64,000 nt of DNA from Gammaproteobacteria bacterium (lineage in GTDB: Bacteria; Pseudomonadota; Gammaproteobacteria; Xanthomonadales; SZUA-36). Under the pieces are notes generated by a model. It made no database searches. It was given only the letters and a program-made list of their open reading frames with translations, and was not told where the DNA came from. A program made the translations under genes and the position numbers. Positions within the stretch are counted from its first letter, which is position 1; the number at the start of each line of letters is the position of its first letter. The DNA is taken from the NCBI GenBank assembly GCA_024279945.1, contig JAJRRA010000028.1, positions 37,199-101,198 on the forward strand, given 5' to 3'. Below, piece after piece: positions 20,218-27,801 of the stretch.

Positions 20218-21048
20218 ATGAGCCTCGCAAACATGAAAGGATATTCCGTGCCCTTTTCCCCGGGTGGGACCGCTCAAATCGTGGGTGGCCTGCCGTGGAA
20301 CTTCGGGGTCGATATTCTCTCCATTCAATACCGCACCAATCCTGTTGAGATCGCCAAGATTCTTCCCGAGCCACTGGAATTGTCTAAAGAGGAACCGGAT
20401 GTCGCCTACGTTTGGTTTGGTGACTGGCAAGGCCTGTGGGCCGGTAACGGCGGCATGCTCGGTGTCAACCCCGAACGCACACAATATACGGAGTGCCTGA
20501 TTGGCGTGCGTTGTAGCCACAACGGCGTTGAAGGCCATCGGGTCGTCTATATCTGGGTAGACAAGGACTTCAGCCTGTCCCGAGGCTGGTTCATGGGCTT
20601 CCCCAAGAAAATCGGCATAGTGCACATGGGTACCAGGAACCGCTTTCTGCACGATCTAAACCCAGGCATGCAAAGCTGCGGTCCCGGTTCAAAATACGCA
20701 GCCTACTGTGAATCCCACGGTGAGCGGCTGGTCACAGGATCAATCACAGTGAAGGAAAGAATTACCCAAAAGCAACTACCCATGCCCTTTGGAACGGACC
20801 TTTTTCACACTATCCACTTCCCCACTGCGGAGCTCAATAGTGATAAACCGCTGGTGCACCAACTGGTGCAAACCGTCAGCAGTAATATAAAGTTCGGAGA
20901 ACTGTGGGCTGGAGATGGAGAACTGAATTACAATAAATCGCTATTCGAAGAACACACGGCCATCGCACCAAAAGAAATTCTGGGTGCGTACATGATACCG
21001 GTCGGTTTCAGAATAGAAGGCACCAAGCTACTCCATTCCTACGTGTAA
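20218..21048 (+). CDS. Acetoacetate decarboxylase-like protein
   Basis: 276 residues of the ADC superfamily. The segment GWFMGFPKKIG near residues 123-133 corresponds to the EVLGYPKK region in which the first of the two lysines forms the Schiff base in true acetoacetate decarboxylase. ATG at 20218 is preceded by CTAGGAG about 12 bp upstream. It forms a two-gene unit with the UbiD gene, 27 bp on. Family members also act as hydratases, lyases or decarboxylases on other oxo acids, so the substrate is open; a beta-oxo acid of an aromatic or alicyclic route is plausible. Confidence 0.75.
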   Translation: MSLANMKGYSVPFSPGGTAQIVGGLPWNFGVDILSIQYRTNPVEIAKILPEPLELSKEEPDVAYVWFGDWQGLWAGNGGMLGVNPERTQYTECLIGVRCSHNGVEGHRVVYIWVDKDFSLSRGWFMGFPKKIGIVHMGTRNRFLHDLNPGMQSCGPGSKYAAYCESHGERLVTGSITVKERITQKQLPMPFGTDLFHTIHFPTAELNSDKPLVHQLVQTVSSNIKFGELWAGDGELNYNKSLFEEHTAIAPKEILGAYMIPVGFRIEGTKLLHSYV

Positions 21049-21075
21049 CTGAACTGCTGACAGTGAGAATGTAAA

Positions 21076-22716
21076 ATGTCTTTTCCATGGAAATCTATGC
21101 GTGAATGGATCGAAGACGAAGAGAAGCTTGGCAACGTGTTTCGCTTCAAAACACCGATCAAGGCGGGTGATCCCAACTCCATCGTTGACGCTGTGCCAGC
21201 AGACCTGAAGGCCGAACACCTGGAGGTCATTAACTGCGCCGGCGCCAATGGCAAGGTCATGGAAACGGAACTGCGCGCTGCGTGCCGCTTTCTGCATACG
21301 CTGCCGAATAACCCGATGGGCGTCATTGAGCAGCCAGTCAATAACCTCCCGGATGTCCCGATCGTGATCAATCCATGGTCCACTCGCGAGCGGGTACTGA
21401 GGATGTGTGGCGTGAGCAGCAAGGAAGAGTTGTGTGCCAAAATCCGCACGCTGAAAACTAACCTAATTCCGCCGGTGCAGATCGACAAGGCTAAGGCACC
21501 CATAAAAGAAGTCATCATCCACGAAAAAGACATCGATCTTTACAAGCAATGCCCCCGCAACTGGGTCGAGTTCGAAACCGTGCCCTGGAGTCCCTGCGGG
21601 GGCGGCCAGTTCATCATTCTGGACCCAGAAACGAACACCCACGACCTCGGCATATGGCGCGGCGGGTTTTTTGAATGGGACGATGGTGACCCCAGCAAAC
21701 CTCTACCGGAAGACCGACGTAAGAGCCACATGTGCGTTGCCATGATCTACGACGGCCCGATCGCCAGTGACGGTGGAACATACTACCGAAAGAATTTCCG
21801 TAAATTCGACAAACCTATGCCTGCAGCTTATGCCATGTGCAATGAGCCCGTAATACCAGCAATTTCAGCTATCCGCAGTGGCCTAGTTTGGCCACAGGAT
21901 GGTGTCGACGAATTCGCGGTGGTTGGCGGATTCAATGGTGAGCCCGTAGAGGTCGTTGAAGCCGAAACCATACCCGGTTTGATGGTGCCGGCGCATGCCG
22001 AGTACGTGCTGGAGGGCGAGTTCCTGCCAGAAGATTATTTCGTTCCCAAGTATGCAGAAGGTGTTTACCAGGGACATTTACTGGGCAACCATGAAATGCC
22101 GGTTTTCCGGGTCAAGTGCATCACCCATCGCAAGAAACCGATGTGGATGACCACTTGGTCTGGCAGCGGCTTCAACCACGAAGGCCCGCACACTGCTTTC
22201 GCTGATCTGTTTTTCGAAACGGAAGCGCTTAATTACCTGCGTGACAACGACTTCAAGGTCAAGGATGTGGTTTCCTACGATCTGGAAACCATTATCGTGC
22301 AGACTGAAGTAGATGGAATGCAAAAACCGCCGCACTACGGCAAACAGGTGCTCAACGCGGTGTATGCCTGTCCGCACGGTTACATTGGCAACGGCAGCAA
22401 GTACTACATCGTTGTCGGTCCGGACATAGATCCCTACAATCTGCGCGACGTGATGTGGGCGCTCGGCACCCGTGCACAACCGGTACGAGATTCCATTGTC
22501 ATCAACGATGGCCTGTGCGCCTGGGGCGACCCCTCCGGCATTCCAGGGCCTTTGGGCTGGCGGGCCTATGGCCAACAGGTGATGATTGACGCTCTAATCA
22601 AAGTGCCGGAGCATCGCACCGAGTGGGAACCACGTACCGAGCCGCGCCAGTGGGAAATCGATGCGATTGAGCGGATCAGGCAAAAGGTGGAAAGCCAGGG
22701 TCGAAACTTGGTGTAA
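21076..22716 (+). CDS. UbiD-family prenylated-FMN-dependent decarboxylase
   Basis: 546 residues, close to aromatic-acid decarboxylases of the UbiD family, which reversibly decarboxylate phenolic or unsaturated acids with prFMN, Mn2+ and K+. The N-terminal domain ends near residue 115 and the cofactor domain carries the EYVLEGEF motif near residue 310 with the conserved Glu residues. The central DGGTYYRKNFRK takes the place of the usual Mn/phosphate loop. A UbiX partner is required to make prFMN; the only ubiX sequence nearby is a broken remnant at 24203-24352. Likely acts on a hydroxybenzoate-type acid. Confidence 0.85.
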   Translation: MSFPWKSMREWIEDEEKLGNVFRFKTPIKAGDPNSIVDAVPADLKAEHLEVINCAGANGKVMETELRAACRFLHTLPNNPMGVIEQPVNNLPDVPIVINPWSTRERVLRMCGVSSKEELCAKIRTLKTNLIPPVQIDKAKAPIKEVIIHEKDIDLYKQCPRNWVEFETVPWSPCGGGQFIILDPETNTHDLGIWRGGFFEWDDGDPSKPLPEDRRKSHMCVAMIYDGPIASDGGTYYRKNFRKFDKPMPAAYAMCNEPVIPAISAIRSGLVWPQDGVDEFAVVGGFNGEPVEVVEAETIPGLMVPAHAEYVLEGEFLPEDYFVPKYAEGVYQGHLLGNHEMPVFRVKCITHRKKPMWMTTWSGSGFNHEGPHTAFADLFFETEALNYLRDNDFKVKDVVSYDLETIIVQTEVDGMQKPPHYGKQVLNAVYACPHGYIGNGSKYYIVVGPDIDPYNLRDVMWALGTRAQPVRDSIVINDGLCAWGDPSGIPGPLGWRAYGQQVMIDALIKVPEHRTEWEPRTEPRQWEIDAIERIRQKVESQGRNLV

Positions 22717-22733
22717 AAATTACGGAATCCCTC

Positions 22734-23231
22734 TCACCTGGGTAACGAGACCTGGAATCGCGTTCCTTTGCCCTGCACACTCTCTACCTCTATCTCCGCG
22801 CCGATAAGCCTGGCCGATTTATTGACAATGGCCAACCCCATGCCCGTACCTGGTAGATCGCCAACGTTACTGGCCCGGTAAAAAGGCGAAAAAAGTTCTT
22901 CCAATTCTGCTTGCGGAATACCGATACCTTGATTAGCAACTGAAATCACAGCCTGGCCCTCGTCTGCCGCCAGGCTGATCCGCACCTCGCTGCCAGGACT
23001 CGAGTACTTGAGCGCGTTCTGCAACAGATTTACAACGATGTACTTCAGATGTTTGCGGTCGCTGCGAACCGCCACCGCTCCTGTGACGGCCCGGAAAACC
23101 AACCGGTCGCCTGCTCCCGCCGCCAGGCAAAATTCATCGACCTCCTGGCGCAGTACCGCGTGCAGGTCTAGATTCTCAGGCAGAAAGTCTATGCCACCTG
23201 GGTAATACTTGCCAAATTTCCCAAAAGCCAC
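22734..23231 (-). pseudogene. Sensor histidine kinase, C-terminal (ATPase) fragment
   Basis: 165 codons covering only the end of the dimerisation region and a complete HATPase_c domain: N box in NLLQNALKYSSPG near residue 70, G1 in NQGIGIP near 100, G2 in GTGMGLAIV near 127. The sensor domains and the phospho-accepting His are absent, and upstream sequence turns directly into the promoter of the LysR gene. No response regulator is near. I read it as a truncated gene; a free-standing HATPase protein is less likely. Confidence 0.7.
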
Positions 23232-23303
23232 AATTTTCTAGTCCCATAAAAATATGATATGGTATATTAGGAATTATAATCATTTTTTCTATGCCTCTGC
23301 AAC

Positions 23304-24200
23304 ATGGACTCCCGAGACCTTAAGCGATTTTTAGCGGTTTACAAAATGGGTAGTATTGGCGCTGCCGCTGAGTCGCTGTATCTGAGCCAGCCCGCGCTGA
23401 GCAAGTGCATTCGTCTGCTGGAAGAGCAACTTGGAACCCGCTTGTTCGAACGTACACCGACCGGGACCATACCCACAAAATTCGGGGACTCCCTGTCACT
23501 ACACGCCAAGGTTATCGAAGCGGAGCTCCGCAACGCGGAGCGTGAAATCTCGATGCTGATCGGTGCGACCAAAGGTGAAGTATCGATCGGCGTTACTCCA
23601 AGTGTCGCCGCTGCCATCATGCCACGCGTGGTTCAGAAGATTCATGCAGATCGCCCCGGGATTCACTTGAAAATATGCGAGGGGCTGATGGAGAACAATA
23701 TTCCTGCGCTCCGGCTCGGTGAACTCGACATGGTCATCGGGGGCTGGACCCAGGGCATGCATGCAAAACTGATCACGGAGCCGGTCATACGAGATGGGGT
23801 TGGTGTATTCTGCAGTAAGAACCACCCCCTCAGCGGCAAGAAAGTGAACCTAAGGGCGCTGAGTGAGTATCCGTGGGTAATGGCGCCTCATACGCAGTTC
23901 TGGCTGGAAATGTTTGAAAGAGTGTTCATCACCCATGGGCTGAATCCGCCATTGGCCAATATCACCGCAAACTCCACCCTGTTCATCAAGGAACTCTTAC
24001 TGGGCAATGAGTTCCTCACATTTTTACCCACTATGCTCCTGACCAGGGACATCAAACTGGGTTTGGTTGTGCCTCTGGAGACGGACCAGATATCGGTGAA
24101 AATTGACGTCATGGTCTGTTACCGCGAACGCGAGGCTCAACCGTCTCTCTTTAACGTAGTACTGTCGAGTCTGAAGGAAGTCTGTGATCTGAGCACGTGA
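23304..24200 (+). CDS. LysR-family transcriptional regulator
   Basis: 298 residues. N-terminal winged helix-turn-helix (residues ~1-65: SIGAAAESLYLSQPALSKCIRLLEEQLG) and a type 2 periplasmic-binding-like effector domain. A TATAAT at 23275-23280 lies 24 bp before the ATG. It stands next to the UbiD pair and an aldehyde dehydrogenase, so it is the likely local activator for aromatic-acid genes; the inducer cannot be read from sequence. Confidence 0.88.
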   Translation: MDSRDLKRFLAVYKMGSIGAAAESLYLSQPALSKCIRLLEEQLGTRLFERTPTGTIPTKFGDSLSLHAKVIEAELRNAEREISMLIGATKGEVSIGVTPSVAAAIMPRVVQKIHADRPGIHLKICEGLMENNIPALRLGELDMVIGGWTQGMHAKLITEPVIRDGVGVFCSKNHPLSGKKVNLRALSEYPWVMAPHTQFWLEMFERVFITHGLNPPLANITANSTLFIKELLLGNEFLTFLPTMLLTRDIKLGLVVPLETDQISVKIDVMVCYREREAQPSLFNVVLSSLKEVCDLST

Positions 24201-24202
24201 AT

Positions 24203-24352
24203 CAGTGTCCTTACCCGGCCTTCTACAACAAGTCATAATCCCTGGACGATATCGTCAACCATACGGTGGGAAAAGTCATCGGCTTGCTCAGCAAGGACAG
24301 TGGCATTGTTAAACGTTGGCGTGACAGCGACTCTGACCCCACGAACAGCTGA
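24203..24352 (+). pseudogene. ubiX-like flavin prenyltransferase remnant
   Basis: Starting at the LysR stop codon the frame reads QCPYPAFYNKS, a TAA, then SLDDIVNHTVGKVIGLL and SGIVKRW to a second stop. This is the C-terminal tail of UbiX/Pad1 proteins, in which PAFY and the LDDIVxHTVGRxLD helix are conserved. The FMN-binding and prenyl-binding parts are gone. An intact ubiX probably once accompanied the UbiD gene here. Confidence 0.8.
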
Positions 24353-24472
24353 CCGCCTCAGTGGTTTATTCGAAACCAGCGCCAGCAGGTGCAGCCGCGG
24401 CGGCACGTTTCGAGTTTGGAATGATCCCCGTCCAATTTTGCATGAGTGATCTAAAACTGGATGTTTATGATG

Positions 24473-24497
24473 GAATAAGTCATTTGATGACTTATTC
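24473..24497. promoter_or_regulatory. Perfect 10-bp inverted repeat before aldehyde dehydrogenase gene
   Basis: GAATAAGTCA (24473-24482), a 5-bp spacer, and TGACTTATTC (24488-24497). It ends 14 bp before the GTG start and touches the GAAGG ribosome site. It could be a regulator operator or a hairpin that hides the ribosome site. The rest of 24353-24511 shows no gene. Confidence 0.5.
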
Positions 24498-24511
24498 TCG
24501 AAGGTAGCAAA

Positions 24512-25954
24512 GTGCAGGAATATTCATTGTTTATCAGTGGTCAATGGGTCCCGTCCAGTGACAACACGGTCATCGACGACATCAACCCCGCGAACGGAGA
24601 AGTCTACGCACGGGTGCACGAGGGTTCCGGACAGGACCTGGAGTCGGCGGTCGATGCGGCCCACGCTGCTTTCCAGACCTGGGGCCGAATGCTGGCGAAG
24701 GAACGGGGAGGGTTCTTGCTGGCGGCCGCAGATGAATTGCAAAGGCGCATTCCCGAATTTGCCGATGTCCTGATCGACGAAGGCGGTTCACCGTTCGGCA
24801 AGGCCATGTTCGAAGCGGAATTTTGCGCCAACATGCTGCGTAGCGCAGCCGGTGAATGCCGGCACATTCATGGTGAAACCATACCCTCGGACAGTCCCAA
24901 CATGTTTTCCATGAGCATACGCCGGCCGCTGGGCGTAGTCGCCGCAATCTCGCCATTCAATTTTCCCTTCCTTCTGGCTTTGAAAAAGGTCTGCATGTCC
25001 ATAGCAGCCGGCAACACAGTGGTGTTGAAACCTGCCGGTACGACGCCGGTCATTGGGCTCAAGATTACTGAGCTGTTCGACAGAGTTGGTTTGCCTGCCG
25101 GCGTAGTCAACGTCGTGCCTTCCAAGGGTCCAACAGCTGGAGAAGTGTTCACTTCACAACCCCGCATCCGGTTGGTGACGTTTACCGGTTCAAACAGCGT
25201 CGGCCGTGGCCTAGCGGCCAAGGCAGCGGCCAACCTGAAAAAATGCACGCTCGAACTGGGTGGAAAGAGTCCACTCGTGGTGTTGCGCGATGCGGACATA
25301 GACTATGCCGTCAACACCTCGGCTTTCAGCGTCTTCCTGCACCAGGGCCAGGTCTGCATGGCCGGTTCCCAGATTATCGTGGAAGAGCCGATCTACGATG
25401 AGTTTGTAAAAAAACTGGTAATGAAAGCGGCCAAGTTGAAAGTCGGTAATCCGCAGGAACCGGACACCGTGATCGGCCCGTTGATCAGCGCGAACCAGTG
25501 CAAATTTATCGACGGCCAAGTCGCGGACGCGAAGGAGAAAGGTGCGACAGTTCATACCGGAGGGACCTCGGATGGCAATTTCTACCAGCCAACGGTGATT
25601 TCTGGCGTCAAGCCCGGCATGTCCGTGTACTCCGAGGAGAGTTTTGGGCCGGTCGTTTCAGTCATCGCGGTGAAGGGTCATGAGGAAGCGCTGGCAGTAG
25701 CCAACGATACCGCCTACGGCTTGTCTGCGGCCGTGATCACCAACGACCTGCAGCGTGCGATGGAATTGGCCCAAAATATCGAGTCCGGCATGGTGTACAT
25801 CAATCACAGTACCGCCTATGACGAACCGCATGTACCGTTTGGCGGCACCAAGGATAGCGGCATGGGCCGCGAAGGCGGTCATTATTCCATGGAGGAAATG
25901 ACCGAACTGAAATGGATCACGGTGCAGATGGGCGAACGGCATTATCCGTTTTGA
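24512..25954 (+). CDS. NAD(P)-dependent aldehyde dehydrogenase (aromatic aldehyde type)
   Basis: 480 residues of the ALDH superfamily, most like benzaldehyde/vanillin dehydrogenases by its FHHQ-like active-site neighbourhood (FLHQGQVCMAG near residue 280, catalytic Cys). The general base Glu is in LELGGKSP near 248, and the coenzyme loop is FTGSNSVGRG near 227. NFPF and the C-terminal EMTELKWITVQ are typical. GTG start with GAAGG 7 bp upstream. It would oxidise an aromatic or short-chain aldehyde to the acid, feeding the CoA-ligase or UbiD step. Confidence 0.85.
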   Translation: MQEYSLFISGQWVPSSDNTVIDDINPANGEVYARVHEGSGQDLESAVDAAHAAFQTWGRMLAKERGGFLLAAADELQRRIPEFADVLIDEGGSPFGKAMFEAEFCANMLRSAAGECRHIHGETIPSDSPNMFSMSIRRPLGVVAAISPFNFPFLLALKKVCMSIAAGNTVVLKPAGTTPVIGLKITELFDRVGLPAGVVNVVPSKGPTAGEVFTSQPRIRLVTFTGSNSVGRGLAAKAAANLKKCTLELGGKSPLVVLRDADIDYAVNTSAFSVFLHQGQVCMAGSQIIVEEPIYDEFVKKLVMKAAKLKVGNPQEPDTVIGPLISANQCKFIDGQVADAKEKGATVHTGGTSDGNFYQPTVISGVKPGMSVYSEESFGPVVSVIAVKGHEEALAVANDTAYGLSAAVITNDLQRAMELAQNIESGMVYINHSTAYDEPHVPFGGTKDSGMGREGGHYSMEEMTELKWITVQMGERHYPF

Positions 25955-26007
25955 TCAGCTTTCAGAATGGAGGTTAGCCCAAACCGTGTAGCCTTAATGC
26001 GCCGGGT

Positions 26008-26949
26008 TTAGTTTACCGGGGTCAGAAGTGGTTCGCCGCGAAAAAACGCCAACAGATTGTCGACCACCAGCTGGGCCATGGCTTGGCGGGATTCAGCGGT
26101 GCCGCTGCCCACGTGTGGTTGCAGAACGACTGAATTGAGGGTCAACAGGGCTGGTGGCACATTGGGTTCATCCGCGAATACATCCAGTCCGGCGCCGCCG
26201 AGCTGCCCCGCCGCAAGCAGGTCGACCAGAGCTTCCTCGTCGACCACTGAACCGCGCGAGACGTTGATTAGAATTCCATTGTTTTCTGCCAACGCCGTCA
26301 ATATTTTGCGGCTGATCAGGCCTCGTGTTTCCTGGTCCCCCGGAACCAATACGACAAGCAGGTCAACATGACGCGCCAATTCCTCGAGATCGCAGTAGTA
26401 GCAAAAAGCCTGATCCGGCTGCTTCTGGCGGCCATGGTAGGCAATATCAAGACCGAAACCGGTGGCGCGCTTAGCCACCGCCTTGCCGATCCGGCCCAGC
26501 CCGACAATACCCAGGTGCTTACCGCTGAGCCTTGCCGTCAGCGGAAACGGGCCTTCAAGCCATTTCCCCGTCCGAACGAAACGGTCCGCATGGGCGATTC
26601 GCCGGCAGACCCCGAGCATCAGACCAAGGATCAGGTCAGCCACATCCTCATCCAGCACACCGGGGGTATTGGTGATCCGGATTGAGCGCGATTGTGCATA
26701 CTCGACATCAACGCTGTCGTATCCCACACCACAATTAACCACCAGCTCCAGCTTGGGTAGCGCCGACATCAGGGCCCGGTCAGCACCGGTGAATGCATCT
26801 GTTGCGATCGCCCTGATGTTTTCGGCCCTTGCGTTGAAGAATGCATCACGGTCTGGTAATTCCCATAAGCAGTGCACCGTGATTTCAGGTTCGAGCCAAG
26901 CTGCCAGATTCGCCAGCAATGGGCCCACAAAGAGAACTTCATTACTCAT
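26008..26949 (-). CDS. D-2-hydroxyacid dehydrogenase (GhrB/HPPR-like)
   Basis: 313 residues from ATG 26949; upstream in-frame codons to 27090 do not resemble the family. The Rossmann motif GLGRIGKAVAKRA lies near residue 150. Catalytic Arg is in NVSRGSVVDEEAL near 230, Glu in FADEPN near 260 and His in LQPHVGSGT near 280. Members reduce glyoxylate, hydroxypyruvate or hydroxyphenylpyruvate with NAD(P)H. Convergent with the aldehyde dehydrogenase, with only 53 bp between. Confidence 0.88.
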   Translation of the reverse strand: MSNEVLFVGPLLANLAAWLEPEITVHCLWELPDRDAFFNARAENIRAIATDAFTGADRALMSALPKLELVVNCGVGYDSVDVEYAQSRSIRITNTPGVLDEDVADLILGLMLGVCRRIAHADRFVRTGKWLEGPFPLTARLSGKHLGIVGLGRIGKAVAKRATGFGLDIAYHGRQKQPDQAFCYYCDLEELARHVDLLVVLVPGDQETRGLISRKILTALAENNGILINVSRGSVVDEEALVDLLAAGQLGGAGLDVFADEPNVPPALLTLNSVVLQPHVGSGTAESRQAMAQLVVDNLLAFFRGEPLLTPVN

Positions 26950-27105
26950 GGATGGTGTCCGTTGGGGTTGCTCATAAATCCTGGTTTTGGGGATAGGCCA
27001 AAATAGAACTTGCGACCGTAGTTCAAAATGGTCAAAGTCGTGGAAGCCAGTATACAGTGAACCTGCCTGGCCATCGTACACGCACCCCAATTAGGAGAGT
27101 TTCAG

Positions 27106-27241
27106 TATGCCCAACGGAAGCAACGATCACCGTACCTGGCCGAAAAGCACAATTTTCACCTTAACCGCTATCGCAGCGAGATACTGGCGCCCAGGAACCT
27201 TGATTGGGCTGCCACGTCCTGCTAGAACTGGGAGAACCTGA
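27106..27241 (+). CDS. Possible 44-residue upstream ORF
   Basis: ATG at 27106 with GGAGAG at 27092-27097, a good ribosome site. It encodes a short basic peptide (MPNGSNDHRTWPKS to RTGRT) and stops at TGA 27239-27241, overlapping the non-AUG start of the following VOC gene. No homology is recognised. It may be a translated leader that couples translation to the VOC gene, or chance. Confidence 0.3.
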
Positions 27242-27672
27242 TTATAAAAAATATCCATCATGCCGGCCTCTGGGTCCACGATATCGATACCCTCTTGCCC
27301 TTCTATTGTGATTTCCTGGGATTTGAGGTCATGCTCGATGAAACAATAACCGCGCCGTTCGTTGACATACTCACCGGCGTTCCTAATGCGACCGTGCGGG
27401 CGGTTATTCTCCTCAAAGACGGTCAGGGATGGGAATTTCTCCAGCTCGTAAATCCGCCTGCGCAACCGCTCCCCTCTGATATCCCGTATGCCCAGACCGG
27501 CCGCGCACACATCTGTTTTGAGGTCGATGATATCGATGCTGTCTACAAACGTCTGGAAAAAGAAGGGGTGACTTTTATTTGCCCCCCCATCCTGGACCAG
27601 CCGGTGTTAAAAATGTTCTATTGCGAAGATTCTGGTGGGAACCGGATAGAAATCATTGAGATGAAAGAGTAG
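27238..27672 (+). CDS. VOC-superfamily (glyoxalase/dioxygenase-like) protein
   Basis: About 144 residues with one paired beta-alpha-beta-beta-beta metal-binding fold. The first metal ligand is in IHHAGLWV, which lies upstream of the first TTG (27295), so translation must begin earlier. The frame is open only back to 27226, leaving CTG 27238 or ATT 27241 as starts, with GGGAGA at 27230-27235 before them. Later ligands: His in RAHICFEVDD near residue 90 and Glu in GNRIEIIEM at the end. Likely a lyase, epimerase or isomerase acting on a CoA ester or diol of the local pathway. Confidence 0.7.
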   Translation: MIIKNIHHAGLWVHDIDTLLPFYCDFLGFEVMLDETITAPFVDILTGVPNATVRAVILLKDGQGWEFLQLVNPPAQPLPSDIPYAQTGRAHICFEVDDIDAVYKRLEKEGVTFICPPILDQPVLKMFYCEDSGGNRIEIIEMKE

Positions 27673-27801
27673 TTTGACGTCGGTCGCCATTCATTGACGA
27701 TTGCGCGGCTTAGATCGCTCAAACCGGATTTGCCATGGACCTGCGACCAGATGAGCCAACCACGCAATTCGCTGTAAAAGTAGGACGTAACGAGAAACGC
27801 A

